A stretch of 64,000 nucleotides of DNA, taken from positions 930,001 through 994,000 of the forward strand of contig NZ_CP121112.1 of the NCBI RefSeq assembly GCF_029625295.1, in the 5' to 3' direction. Each line of letters begins with the position of its first letter. Position 1 is the stretch's first letter. The position numbers and the translations under genes were made by a program. The notes under the pieces were generated by a model. The model made no database searches. It had not been told where the DNA came from and saw only the letters and a program-made list of their open reading frames with translations. This document shows, piece by piece, positions 9,073 through 18,405 of the stretch. Source of the DNA: Flavobacterium gyeonganense. GTDB lineage: Bacteria > Bacteroidota > Bacteroidia > Flavobacteriales > Flavobacteriaceae.

Positions 9073-9786
9073 ATGAAACTTCCTGGAAAATTATATTTAA
9101 TTCCAACAACCATGGGCGAAAGCGACCCTATGGATGTTTTACCACAAACCGTAAAAAGAAGTATTGAATTGATAGATTATTATATTGTTGAAAATGATAA
9201 AACAGCCAGAAAATCCATAAAAGCAGTTTTACCAGAGAAAAAGCAATCAGAATTGGTTCTTTTCACACTTAACAAACGAACTGAAGCGAGCGAACATTTA
9301 GACTTCATAAAACCTTTATTAGAAGGAAAAAACATGGGCCTAATGAGCGAAGCCGGCTGTCCCGGAGTTGCTGATCCAGGCGCTGTGATTGTAAAACTGG
9401 CACATGAAAAAGGAATTCAGGTAGTTCCTTTGGTTGGTCCTTCTTCTATCCTATTGGCAATGATGGCTTCCGGAATGAATGGTCAGAGTTTTACATTCAA
9501 TGGTTATCTGCCAATTGACAAAGATGAAAAAAAATCGGCAATTCGTCATTTTGAGAAATTATCTTATGATAAAAATCAATCACAATTATTCATTGAAACA
9601 CCTTATAGAAATAATAAACTGATTGAAGATCTTTTACAGATTTTAAGTCCTGCAACTCATCTTTGTATCGCGGCAGATATCACTTTGCCAACAGAATTCA
9701 TCAAAACATTGAAAGTTGCTGATTGGAAGAAGTTAAAAGTTGATTTAGATAAACGTCCTGCGATTTTTATTATTCATAAAATGTAA
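9073..9786 (+). CDS. RsmI-like SAM-dependent methyltransferase
   Basis: A 237-residue member of the tetrapyrrole-methylase fold, closest to the RsmI group that 2'-O-methylates 16S rRNA C1402. The family blocks are present: GKLYLIPTTMGE at the N-terminus, MSEAGCPGVADPG near residue 93, and VVPLVGPSSILLAMMASG after it, then FIETPYRN. This short form lacks the extra C-terminal domain of classical RsmI and differs in the N-terminal motif. It may therefore be a paralogue with another target. It follows the phosphatase gene after 68 bases. Confidence 0.85.
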   Translation: MKLPGKLYLIPTTMGESDPMDVLPQTVKRSIELIDYYIVENDKTARKSIKAVLPEKKQSELVLFTLNKRTEASEHLDFIKPLLEGKNMGLMSEAGCPGVADPGAVIVKLAHEKGIQVVPLVGPSSILLAMMASGMNGQSFTFNGYLPIDKDEKKSAIRHFEKLSYDKNQSQLFIETPYRNNKLIEDLLQILSPATHLCIAADITLPTEFIKTLKVADWKKLKVDLDKRPAIFIIHKM

Positions 9787-9805
9787 ACTAAATTAAACCA
9801 TCATC

Positions 9806-10603
9806 ATGAAAAAATTTCTTCCGTTAATTTTGATTTGTTTTGTACAAAATACTTTTTCTCAACACAAAGAACCAACTATTAAATCAGACCCTGATGCAGT
9901 AGTAAACAGCAGTAAAAATAATTCACGTGTAGATTCACAACCTGAATTCCCTGGTGGACCGGAAGCTTTATATAACGATTTTATAAAAAATAATTATAGA
10001 ATGCCGATTGTGAAAAACTTAAAAGGAAAAGTGTATGTATCCTTTATGGTTGAAACAAATGGAACTTTAAGTGATATAAAAATTTTAAGAGACATTGGAT
10101 ATGGAACAGGTGAAGAAGCAATTAGAGTATTAAAATTATCTCCTAGATGGACTCCCGCAAAAAGAAATAACAAATATGTGAGATGGAACTATTCATTTCC
10201 TATTACCGTAAAAGGTATTGACTCAGCTGAATCCTTAGAATTTTATAACCGTAATAATAACAATCCAATAGCTGAAGTAGTTAGAGAAGACGAAGAAAAT
10301 CAAGTATATAATACTGCTGGCTTAGAAGTGATGCCTGAATTTCCAGGTGGCCAAGAAGCACTAGAACGTTTTTTAAAAGATAACTATAAAAATCCACAAA
10401 AAGATCTAAAAGGAAGAGTATATGCTACTTTTATTATTGAAAAAGATGGATCTTTAAGTGATATAAAAATCTTAAGAGATATTGGATATGGAACAGGTGC
10501 AGAAGCAATTAGAGTATTAAAATTATCTCCCAAATGGAGTCCAGGAAAACAAAATAACAAGGTTGTTAGAGTTTTAAAGGCTATTCCTATAGCCGTCGAT
10601 TAA
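9806..10603 (+). CDS. Secreted protein with two TonB C-terminal domains
   Basis: A 265-residue exported protein with a signal peptide (MKKFLPLILICFVQNTFS, cleaved near residue 18). Two TonB C-terminal-like domains follow, about residues 45-135 and 170-265. Each has PEFPGG(P/Q)EAL and the segment SDIKILRDIGYGTG. The two halves are nearly identical in places at DNA level, which points to a recent internal duplication. There is no N-terminal membrane anchor or proline-rich linker, so it is not a normal energy transducer. A periplasmic or surface binding role is more likely. Function unknown. Confidence 0.8.
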   Translation: MKKFLPLILICFVQNTFSQHKEPTIKSDPDAVVNSSKNNSRVDSQPEFPGGPEALYNDFIKNNYRMPIVKNLKGKVYVSFMVETNGTLSDIKILRDIGYGTGEEAIRVLKLSPRWTPAKRNNKYVRWNYSFPITVKGIDSAESLEFYNRNNNNPIAEVVREDEENQVYNTAGLEVMPEFPGGQEALERFLKDNYKNPQKDLKGRVYATFIIEKDGSLSDIKILRDIGYGTGAEAIRVLKLSPKWSPGKQNNKVVRVLKAIPIAVD

Positions 10604-10638
10604 ATTTAATCATCTCTTTTCCCTAACCAAACTTTATC

Positions 10639-11766
10639 ATGAGCAAACTCCCAAACGTAACCACAAGCATTTTCACATTAATGTCTAAAATGGCTACTGA
10701 ATATAATGCGATAAATCTTTCGCAGGGATTTCCAAATTTTCCTGTTGATGAAAGACTAACTGATATTGTTACTAGATTAGCGAAAGAAAACGTTCACCAA
10801 TACACACCAATGGCAGGTTATCCTCCATTAATGAATAAGATTGCAAAGTTAGTTCTGAATTCTTATAACAGAATCATAAATCCTGATACAGAACTTCTGG
10901 TTACCACTGGAGCAACCCAGGGAATTTTCACAACCATTCTGGCTTTAGTAAAAGAAAACGATGAAGTCATTATTCTGGATCCAAGCTACGACTCTTATGA
11001 ATCTCCTGTTTTACTTTGCAAAGCTAAGCCAGTCCGCGTAGCGCTAAATGACGATTATACGCCAAATTGGGAAACGATAGAAAAAGCCTGTTCTGCAAAA
11101 AGCAGCATGATGATTATCAACAATCCACATAATCCAACGGGGAAAATCCTGACCGAACCAGATTTTGTACAGCTAAAAAATCTTCTTGAAAAATATCCCG
11201 ATATTATTGTTTTATCAGATGAAGTTTACGAATACATCACCTTCGAAGAGAAACATATTTCAGCACATACTAAAAATTTCCTTTTAGACCGATGCATAAT
11301 GGTTTCTTCTTTCGGAAAATCATTTCATATTACAGGTTGGAAAATTGGTTACACCATTGCTCCTGAATATCTGATGAAAGAAATCAAAAAAGTTCATCAG
11401 TTTTTGGTTTTTAGCGTTAATAGTATTTCACAAGCTGCCATAAGTGAATATTTAGATATAGTGGACGTCAATTTACTTGGAAAATTCTATCAGGAAAAAC
11501 GGGATTATTTTCAACAACTGCTTCAAAACAGCCGATTTGAGTTAAAACCCTGTGAAGGAACTTATTTTCAGGTTGCTTCCTATGCTTCAATTTCCAACGA
11601 CGATGATGTTACATTTTGCAAAAAACTCATCACAGATCATGGTGTTGCCGCAATTCCAATTTCAACTTTCTATTCAGATCATAAAGACCATAAATTAATA
11701 CGTTTTTGTTTCGCTAAAGATAACTTCACCCTCGAATCAGCAGCAAAAAAAATATGCCTAATATAA
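10639..11766 (+). CDS. Methionine aminotransferase (YbdL/KAT family)
   Basis: A 375-residue fold-type I PLP-dependent aminotransferase resembling methionine or kynurenine aminotransferases. The substrate-side motif LSQGFPNFP is near residue 28 and the conserved NNPHNPTGK follows mid-protein. The PLP lysine lies in SSFGKSFHITGWKIGY. Length is normal. It probably finishes methionine salvage by transaminating 4-methylthio-2-oxobutyrate, or acts on aromatic amino acids; sequence alone does not separate these. It starts 35 bases after the TonB-like gene. Confidence 0.88.
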   Translation: MSKLPNVTTSIFTLMSKMATEYNAINLSQGFPNFPVDERLTDIVTRLAKENVHQYTPMAGYPPLMNKIAKLVLNSYNRIINPDTELLVTTGATQGIFTTILALVKENDEVIILDPSYDSYESPVLLCKAKPVRVALNDDYTPNWETIEKACSAKSSMMIINNPHNPTGKILTEPDFVQLKNLLEKYPDIIVLSDEVYEYITFEEKHISAHTKNFLLDRCIMVSSFGKSFHITGWKIGYTIAPEYLMKEIKKVHQFLVFSVNSISQAAISEYLDIVDVNLLGKFYQEKRDYFQQLLQNSRFELKPCEGTYFQVASYASISNDDDVTFCKKLITDHGVAAIPISTFYSDHKDHKLIRFCFAKDNFTLESAAKKICLI

Positions 11767-11818
11767 AGTTTTTTAAAAAAATATAACAATATTATGCATG
11801 CATCCTATTTAAATTAAT

Positions 11819-11826
11819 TAATTTTG
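11819..11826 (+). promoter_or_regulatory. TAnnTTTG promoter element before SDR gene
   Basis: TAATTTTG lies 14 bases before the ATG at 11841 and matches the Bacteroidota -7 element. No TTG is found at the usual distance upstream. Confidence 0.4.
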
Positions 11827-11840
11827 TAAAAATAAGAAGT

Positions 11841-12722
11841 ATGAGCTATACAGATAAAATGTTAAGAGACGATGCTTTAAAAGGTAAAGTCATTGTAGTT
11901 ACAGGAGGCGGAAGCGGCTTAGGAAAAGCGATGACCAAATATTTTTTAGAATTAGGAGCTCAGGTAGCCATTACTTCAAGAGATTTAGAAAAGCTTAAAA
12001 CAACTGCAGCTGAACTGGAAACTGAAACAGGTGGAAAATGTTTACCGCTTCAATGTGATGTTCGACATTATGAAGAAGTCGAAAATATGCTTCAGGAAGT
12101 TTTAAAAGCTTTTGGAAAAGTAGATGTTCTTTTAAATAACGCAGCCGGAAATTTCATTTCCCCAACAGAACGTTTGTCTGCTAATGCATTTGACACTGTT
12201 ATCGATATCGTACTAAAGGGTACAAAAAACTGTACACTTGCTTTTGGAAAACACTGGATCGACAGCAAACAAACATCAGCAACGATTTTAAATATTGTAA
12301 CAACTTATGCCTGGACAGGATCAGCTTACGTGGTACCAAGTGCTACGGCAAAAGCAGGAGTTTTAGCCATGACCAGAAGTCTGGCCGTAGAATGGGCAAA
12401 ATACGGAATCCGCTCTAATGCGATTGCTCCGGGACCTTTCCCGACTAAAGGTGCATGGGACAGATTATTACCTGGAGATTTGGCAGAGAAATTTGATATG
12501 GCCAAAAAAGTACCTTTAAAACGTGTTGGCGAACATCAGGAACTGGCAAATCTGGCAGCCTATCTGGTATCTGATTTTTCAGCTTATATAAACGGAGATG
12601 TTATTACAATTGATGGGGGCGAATGGCTAAAAGGTGCAGGACAATTCAACTTATTAGAAGCAATTCCTGAAGAACTTTGGGATCAGCTTGAAATGATGAT
12701 AAAAGCAAAAAAGAATAAATAA
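11841..12722 (+). CDS. SDR oxidoreductase, 2,4-dienoyl-CoA reductase-like
   Basis: A 293-residue short-chain dehydrogenase/reductase. The cofactor-binding TGGGSGLGK is at about residues 21-29, NNAAGN follows, and the C-terminal part has PGPFPTKGAWDRL and GDVITIDGG. These features and the length match peroxisomal-type 2,4-dienoyl-CoA reductases, which reduce unsaturated acyl-CoA during beta-oxidation with NADPH. The usual catalytic Tyr is not in a canonical YxxxK: the segment reads VVPSATAKAG, with the lysine kept and the tyrosine absent, as is known in this subgroup. It has its own promoter and terminator. Confidence 0.85.
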   Translation: MSYTDKMLRDDALKGKVIVVTGGGSGLGKAMTKYFLELGAQVAITSRDLEKLKTTAAELETETGGKCLPLQCDVRHYEEVENMLQEVLKAFGKVDVLLNNAAGNFISPTERLSANAFDTVIDIVLKGTKNCTLAFGKHWIDSKQTSATILNIVTTYAWTGSAYVVPSATAKAGVLAMTRSLAVEWAKYGIRSNAIAPGPFPTKGAWDRLLPGDLAEKFDMAKKVPLKRVGEHQELANLAAYLVSDFSAYINGDVITIDGGEWLKGAGQFNLLEAIPEELWDQLEMMIKAKKNK

Positions 12723-12777
12723 TTACAAGTGCTTACTAAATTCAGAATATTTTATAAAAACTATACTGATTGCACGA

Positions 12778-12810
12778 AATCCCGAAGGTTTTTACTTTCG
12801 GGATTTTTTT
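12778..12810 (+). terminator. Rho-independent terminator after SDR gene
   Basis: The stem AATCCCGAA / TTCGGGATT with a 10-base loop is followed by a run of T. Confidence 0.85.
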
Positions 12811-12941
12811 ATATTTTTAATCATATAAGCAATATAATTTCGGTTAAGTAACATTTTATTTAAACATTTTACAGCTTAAATTTACTAATGTTACTTATAT
12901 GGTTAAATTATTTTAAATGTTTAGCGATTCAGTTAAATTAT

Positions 12942-12949
12942 TATTTTTG
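12942..12949 (+). promoter_or_regulatory. TAnnTTTG promoter element before udk
   Basis: TATTTTTG lies 26 bases before the udk ATG. The -33 TTG is not evident. Confidence 0.4.
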
Positions 12950-12975
12950 CGAAACAAATTATAACATCAAAATTT

Positions 12976-13584
12976 ATGCTCATTATTGGAATTGCAGGAG
13001 GAACAGGAAGCGGAAAAACAACTGTAGTACATCAAATCATGAATGAATTACCAGACACTGAAGTAGGTGTAATTTCTCAGGATTCATACTATAAAGAAAC
13101 CCATAATTTGTCTTTTGATGAAAGAGCCTTAATCAATTTTGATCATCCACGCGCTATTGATTTTGAATTGCTGGTAAAACACCTTAAAGCATTAAAAGCA
13201 GGCGAAACCATAGATCAGCCTGTCTATTCTTTCATTCAGCATAACAGAACTGACGATACAGTTTCTACTCACCCCAGAAAAGTAATGATTGTTGAAGGAA
13301 TTTTAATTTTGACAAATCCTGAATTACGGGATATGTTCGATATTAAAATCTTCGTTCATGCCGATTCTGATGAAAGATTAATTCGTCGTTTAAAAAGAGA
13401 TATTTCAGAACGAGGACGTGATATTGATGAAGTTTTAAACCGTTACCAAAACACCTTAAAACCTATGCATGAGCAATTTATCGAGCCATCAAAAGCATTT
13501 GCCGACATTATAATTCCAAATGACAAATACAACACTGTCGCAATTGATGTAGTTCGTGCCGTAATTAATCAGCGAATTTCATAA
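12976..13584 (+). CDS. udk: Uridine kinase
   Basis: Phosphorylates uridine and cytidine to UMP and CMP in pyrimidine salvage. The P-loop GGTGSGKT is at residues 8-15, SQDSYYK at about 35-41 and the substrate region FDHPRAIDF near 55. The arginine-rich lid RRLKRDISERGRD follows. At 202 residues it has normal length. It is preceded by its own promoter element and followed by a hairpin repeat before the cell-division gene. Confidence 0.95.
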   Translation: MLIIGIAGGTGSGKTTVVHQIMNELPDTEVGVISQDSYYKETHNLSFDERALINFDHPRAIDFELLVKHLKALKAGETIDQPVYSFIQHNRTDDTVSTHPRKVMIVEGILILTNPELRDMFDIKIFVHADSDERLIRRLKRDISERGRDIDEVLNRYQNTLKPMHEQFIEPSKAFADIIIPNDKYNTVAIDVVRAVINQRIS

Positions 13585-13617
13585 TTTTTATTGTAAATTT
13601 ATTCCATAAAAATAAGG

Positions 13618-13693
13618 AGCTGTTTCCCGCTCTCGCCTTTATCTTTTTATGGCAGAAAAAGCCATAAAAAGGATACCGGCTCCATCGGGGCTA
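13618..13693 (+). repeat. Dispersed hairpin repeat, copy B
   Basis: Same layout as copy A: left arm tttcccgctctcgcc, stem ATCTTTTTATGGC facing GCCATAAAAAGGAT, right arm ctccatcggggctaaa. The stem sequence differs from copy A (ATGGC/GCCAT instead of ATGCCG/CGGCAT) but still pairs. An ATG inside the stem at 13649 opens a longer frame for the next gene; it is probably not a real start. Confidence 0.7.
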
Positions 13694-13708
13694 AAAAATA
13701 AAAAGAAA

Positions 13709-14035
13709 ATGAAAAATCCGTACAAAGATAAATCCTGGTTCAGATTCCTAAGCAATAAATATGTTTGGGTCTTGCTGTTTTTTATAGTATGGATGCTGTT
13801 TTTAGATAATTACTCTTATTTCGACCATCGCTTTTTAAACGATCAGATTAATGAGCTTAAAGACAATAAAACCTATTATCAGGAAGAAATTAAAAAAGAC
13901 CAGGAACAGATTAAACAGCTCAAAAATCCTGAACAGATAGAGAAATACGCCCGCGAAAAGTACTTCATGAAAAAAGACAGCGAAGACATATACATTATCA
14001 AATTTGAAGGCGATACAATTCAGGAAAAAGAATAA
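13709..14035 (+). CDS. DivIC/FtsB-like septum formation initiator
   Basis: A 108-residue single-pass membrane protein of the FtsB/DivIC family, part of the divisome that links FtsL and FtsQ at midcell. One membrane segment (YVWVLLFFIVWMLFL, about residues 18-32) follows a short basic cytoplasmic end. A periplasmic coiled coil (about 45-85) and the family motif EKYAREKYFMKK come after it. The ATG at 13709 was chosen because the in-frame ATG at 13649 lies inside a dispersed repeat and would only add a tail translated from the repeat. It ends 15 bases before mutA. Confidence 0.85.
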   Translation: MKNPYKDKSWFRFLSNKYVWVLLFFIVWMLFLDNYSYFDHRFLNDQINELKDNKTYYQEEIKKDQEQIKQLKNPEQIEKYAREKYFMKKDSEDIYIIKFEGDTIQEKE

Positions 14036-14050
14036 TTAGAAAAACACCCA

Positions 14051-15414
14051 ATGGCTACTACCCTATTCGACGATTTTAGTCCGATTTCATCCAAACAATG
14101 GAAACAAAAAATTCAGTTTGAACTGGACGGTGCCGATTACAACAAAACAGTAATCTGGAATTCTCCGGAAGACATTCAGGTAAAACCATTTTATCATTAC
14201 GACGAAGATTATAAAACTGCTGAAGTAAAAACGCAGGCTTCCAATTTTAAAATCTGCCAAAATATATTTGTTTACGATGTTGAAAAATCTATTCAAAGAG
14301 CTTTAAACTCTCTTGACAGAGGGGCTGAAAGCTTACGTTTTACCATTCAAAATGAAAAAATCGATATTCAAAAATTATTAGAAAACCTTCCTTTAGAAAA
14401 CCGAATCGTTTACTTTAATTTAAATTTCATTTCAATCGATTTCGTAAAAATACTGGATACTATTTCCATTCAAAAAAAAGCTTTTTTTATTGCAATTTAG
14501 ATCCAATTGGGTATTTAGCCAGGGAAGGAAATTGGTTTGTAACTTCTGACAAAAATAATTTTGAAACTCTTGAAAAAATTTCGAAAGCAACGAAAAATCT
14601 TTGTTTATTTAGCATCGATTTAAGTTTATATCAAAATGCAGGTGCCAATATAACACAGCAAATCGCATATAGTCTTGCACATGCAAACGAATATCTGAAT
14701 CGTTTTCCAGATTGGACAAAACCAATTGTCTTTCAGACAGCTGTAGGAACAAATTATTTCTTTGAAATAGCAAAACTCCGTGCCCTGCGAATGCTCTTCA
14801 ACTTAATTGCCGCCGAATACAATCCTGATTTAGATTGTCATTTATTGGTTACTCCAACGAAACGGAATAAAACCATATACGATTATAATGTCAACATGCT
14901 TCGCACCACGACAGAATGCATGTCGGCAATATTAGGAGGTGCTGATGCTGTTGCCAATTTGCCTTACGATTCTTTGTACCATAAAGACAATGAATTTGGC
15001 GACCGACTGGCAAGAAATCAATTATTGATTTTAAAACACGAAAGCTATTTTGATAAAGTGGATAATCCTGCTGATGGCAGTTATTATATCGAAAGTTTAA
15101 CCATTCACCTCGCCGAAAAAAGTCTCGCTCTATTTAAGGATATTGAAACCAGCGGAGGATTTTTGAAACTCTTGAACGATGGAACCATTAAAAAGAAAAT
15201 TCAGGAAAGTGCCCATAAAGAGCAGGAATTATTCGATGCTCAAAAAGAAGTTCTATTAGGCACGAATAAATATCCAAACCCTGAAGACAAAATGAAACAT
15301 GATTTAGAACTGTTTCCTTTTGTAAAAATAAAACCCAGAAAAACATTGATTACACCGATAATTGAAAAAAGATTAGCAGAAAAACTGGAACAGGAACGTT
15401 TAGAACAAGAGTAA
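14051..15414 (+). CDS. mutA: Methylmalonyl-CoA mutase small subunit, interrupted by a -1 frameshift
   Basis: The non-catalytic beta subunit of B12-dependent methylmalonyl-CoA mutase, which interconverts succinyl-CoA and methylmalonyl-CoA. The frame from 14051 runs to a TAG at 14498-14500. The same protein continues in another frame (NLDPIGYLAREGNW onward) to 15414. The break sits at CAAAAAAAAGCTTTTTTTATT (14471-14491), with an A8 and a T7 run. One extra T restores a 454-residue protein, the normal size. The downstream part has TTECMSAILGGADAVANLPYD and the SYYIESLT block. Sequencing error, slippage or a true mutation are all possible. It is followed by mutB. Confidence 0.9.
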
Positions 15415-15456
15415 TCTTTTTCAAAGTAATTATAAATTGCTAAAAAGAGTATTTCA

Positions 15457-17598
15457 ATGATAAGAAAAGATCTTAAACATATAAAGTTACAATTCAAAAG
15501 TGAAGAATCTGATGAAAAATCCCATGATTCAGAATTAACAATTGATCACTTTACTACAGCAGAAGAAATCGAAATCAAAAAAAGTTATTCTGAAAAAGAT
15601 ATTGAGGAATTAGACTTTTTAGATTTTGGGGCAGGTTTTGCACCAAATCTGCGTGGTCCTTATGCAACCATGTATGTACAAAAACCATGGACTATTAGAC
15701 AATATGCAGGATTTTCAACTGCAGAAGAAAGCAATGCTTTTTACAGAAGAAATTTAGCAGCCGGTCAAAAAGGTCTGTCTATCGCATTTGATTTACCAAC
15801 ACATCGGGGCTACGACTCTGATCATGAAAGAGTTGTGGGAGATGTTGGAAAAGCAGGTGTTGCTATTGATTCTGTTGAAGACATGAAAGTGCTTTTTGAC
15901 CAGATTCCATTAGATGAAATGTCTGTATCCATGACTATGAATGGTGCTGTTTTACCTATCATGGCTTTTTATATTGTAGCTGCAGAAGAACAGGGAGTTA
16001 CGACTGAAAAACTTTCAGGCACCATACAAAATGACATTTTAAAAGAGTTTATGGTTCGCAATACCTACATCTATCCACCAATGCCTTCTATGAAAATCAT
16101 TGCCGATATTTTTGAATTCACAAGCAAAAAAATGCCAAGATTCAATTCTATTTCAATTTCGGGATACCACATGCAGGAAGCGGGTGCAACGGCTCATATC
16201 GAACTGGCTTATACGCTGGCAGATGGTTTAGAATACATCCGAACCGGACTATCTACAGGTATGAACATTGATGAATTTGCTCCAAGACTGTCATTTTTCT
16301 GGGCTATTGGCATGAATCATTTTATGGAAATTGCCAAAATGAGAGCCGGAAGAATGATTTGGGCAAAACTGGTTAAACAATTTAATCCCAAAAGTGATAA
16401 ATCATTAATTTTAAGAACACATTGCCAGACAAGCGGATGGAGTTTAACGGAACAGGATCCTTTTAACAATGTAACCCGAACTTGCATTGAAGCCTCGGCT
16501 GCTGCTTTTGGAGGAACCCAATCATTACATACAAATGCTTTGGATGAAGCAATTGCTTTACCAACGGACTTTTCTGCCAGAATTGCACGAAACACTCAGA
16601 TTTTTTTACAGGAAGAGACTAAAATTACCAAAACAGTCGATCCCTGGGCAGGAAGTTATTATGTGGAAAGCCTGACCAATGAAATAGTTGAAAAAACATG
16701 GAAGCTTATCGAAGAAGTAGAAGAATTAGGCGGTATGACAAAAGCCATTGAAACCGGAATTCCTAAACTTAGAATTGAAGAGGCAGCTGCAAGAAAACAA
16801 GCAAGAATAGACAGTGGACAGGATATTATTGTAGGTGTAAATAAATTCAGATTAGAAAAAGAAGATTCTTTACATATTTTAGATATTGACAATCAAACTG
16901 TACGAAGACAACAAATTGAAAGGCTTGAAAAAATAAAATCAACCCGAAATACGGAAAAAGTAAACCAATCCCTTGAAAAATTAATTCATTGTGCTAAAAC
17001 CGGACACGGAAATTTACTGGAAATGGCTATTGAAGCTGCCAGAAACAGAGCAACTTTAGGCGAAATCAGTGATGCTCTCGAAAGTATTTTTGGCAGGTTC
17101 AAAGCACAAATAAAATCTATTAGTGGTGTGTACAGTGCAGCAATTAAAAACGACGAAAATTTTGAAAAAGCTAAGCAACTTGCTGACACTTTTGCAAAAC
17201 AAGAAGGAAGACGTCCGAGAATCATGATTGCCAAAATGGGTCAGGACGGACATGACCGTGGTGCAAAAGTAGTAGCAACAGGTTATGCTGATGTAGGTTT
17301 TGATGTTGATATCGGCCCACTGTTTCAAACTCCGGTTGAAGCCGCCAAACAAGCTGTTGAAAATGATGTGCATATTTTAGGTATTTCTTCATTAGCCGCG
17401 GGTCACAAAACATTAGTTCCACAAGTCATTGAAGAACTAAAAACACATGGTCGTGAAGACATTATGGTTATTGTTGGAGGTGTAATTCCAGCACAAGATT
17501 ATCAGTTTTTATTTGATGCCGGAGCAATTGCCGTTTTTGGACCCGGTACAAAAATTAGTGAAGCGGCAATCAAAATCTTAGAAATACTAATTGATTAA
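15457..17598 (+). CDS. mutB: Methylmalonyl-CoA mutase large (catalytic) subunit
   Basis: Catalytic alpha subunit, carrying the substrate TIM barrel and the adenosylcobalamin domain. The barrel part includes [20 protein letters not shown] and [20 protein letters not shown]. The C-terminal B12-binding domain has [18 protein letters not shown], the D-x-H-x-x-G cobalt-ligand motif, and [10 protein letters not shown]. At 713 residues it matches the family. It is 42 bases after mutA and clearly co-transcribed. Flavobacteria use the enzyme to make or consume propionyl-CoA units; no epimerase or meaB is adjacent. Confidence 0.96.
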   Translation: MIRKDLKHIKLQFKSEESDEKSHDSELTIDHFTTAEEIEIKKSYSEKDIEELDFLDFGAGFAPNLRGPYATMYVQKPWTIRQYAGFSTAEESNAFYRRNLAAGQKGLSIAFDLPTHRGYDSDHERVVGDVGKAGVAIDSVEDMKVLFDQIPLDEMSVSMTMNGAVLPIMAFYIVAAEEQGVTTEKLSGTIQNDILKEFMVRNTYIYPPMPSMKIIADIFEFTSKKMPRFNSISISGYHMQEAGATAHIELAYTLADGLEYIRTGLSTGMNIDEFAPRLSFFWAIGMNHFMEIAKMRAGRMIWAKLVKQFNPKSDKSLILRTHCQTSGWSLTEQDPFNNVTRTCIEASAAAFGGTQSLHTNALDEAIALPTDFSARIARNTQIFLQEETKITKTVDPWAGSYYVESLTNEIVEKTWKLIEEVEELGGMTKAIETGIPKLRIEEAAARKQARIDSGQDIIVGVNKFRLEKEDSLHILDIDNQTVRRQQIERLEKIKSTRNTEKVNQSLEKLIHCAKTGHGNLLEMAIEAARNRATLGEISDALESIFGRFKAQIKSISGVYSAAIKNDENFEKAKQLADTFAKQEGRRPRIMIAKMGQDGHDRGAKVVATGYADVGFDVDIGPLFQTPVEAAKQAVENDVHILGISSLAAGHKTLVPQVIEELKTHGREDIMVIVGGVIPAQDYQFLFDAGAIAVFGPGTKISEAAIKILEILID

Positions 17599-17601
17599 AA
17601 G

Positions 17602-17660
17602 AAAATTAAATGCATAAAAAAATCCCGAATATATCGGGATCTTTTTATGCATTTAATTTT
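17602..17660. terminator. Bidirectional terminator between mutB and lysozyme-like gene
   Basis: Nested inverted repeat: an outer arm AAATTAAATGCATAAAAA pairs with TTTTTATGCATTTAATTT, and an inner ATCCCGA pairs with TCGGGAT. It is T-rich on both sides and sits between convergent genes. Confidence 0.85.
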
Positions 17661-18307
17661 TAATCGTTAATTGTTGCGTTACTATCTGCTTCAATATAAG
17701 AGAGATCATAACCGCCAAAGGCTTTCATGTAACTTCTCAAAGAGGTTCCATAAGCATCTCTAAAATGCCTGTTCCCTTTGTTTTTGAAAAAGTTCTTTAC
17801 AGAACCAGCACCTCCTAAATGGGCTGCTGCTAAAATTCCTGACTCGGTAATTTCAATTCCGTTAATGATTTTTCCTTCATACTTTTCAATCTCCCTGCGT
17901 AAAATCCATTTGTTTTTAGATAACAAAGCAATAAACGCTTTTTCCTGTAAGGCTGGATTTTTTAAAAAATCTTTGTCACTGTGAACACCTACAGTTCTTA
18001 GAGTTTTAGAACCAAATTGGTATTTTCCCATATAGCCAATTGAATTTACTTTTCGGTATTTTCCCTGTGATTCTTTAAAAGCAATTGCTTCTTTAAAACC
18101 AATTAGCCGATTTCCGGTGAATGGTGCATTTAATTTTGTTTGTGATGGATAATCATCTTTGTCAAGAGATGGAAATAAGTATTCCGATCCATCTGTTTTT
18201 TCTGTATAAAACCAAGGTTTGGTTTCCAGACTAAAGGGTTTGAAACCCAAAGTTAAAAATGTAATAATAACGATTAAACTAGTGTAATAATACCATTTCT
18301 TTATCAT
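17660..18307 (-). CDS. Membrane-anchored lysozyme/transglycosylase-like protein
   Basis: A 215-residue protein with an N-terminal membrane or signal segment (YYYTSLIVIITFLTLGF). A domain resembling the lysozyme/SLT fold follows: GFKEAIAFKESQGKYR (candidate catalytic Glu), then NSIGYMGKYQFGSKTLRTVG and LAAAHLGGAGSV. These are features of goose-type or phage-type muramidases, so a role in peptidoglycan cleavage is likely but unproven. It is next to mltG and dapF, also cell-wall genes, although separated from them by about 98 bases. Confidence 0.65.
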   Translation of the reverse strand: MIKKWYYYTSLIVIITFLTLGFKPFSLETKPWFYTEKTDGSEYLFPSLDKDDYPSQTKLNAPFTGNRLIGFKEAIAFKESQGKYRKVNSIGYMGKYQFGSKTLRTVGVHSDKDFLKNPALQEKAFIALLSKNKWILRREIEKYEGKIINGIEITESGILAAAHLGGAGSVKNFFKNKGNRHFRDAYGTSLRSYMKAFGGYDLSYIEADSNATIND

Positions 18308-18405
18308 AAATTGTTTTTCTTCAAAACGCTGTCACCTTTTTGAAATTTCTACGGCGCAAAGATAACAAAACAAAAAAAACTCTGTAAATCAATAACTTAC
18401 GGTTT

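Noticed and set aside
13649..13708. Earlier ATG for the DivIC-like gene
   Set aside because: The extra 20 residues would be translated from the dispersed hairpin repeat and lack family similarity; ATG 13709 starts the conserved part.
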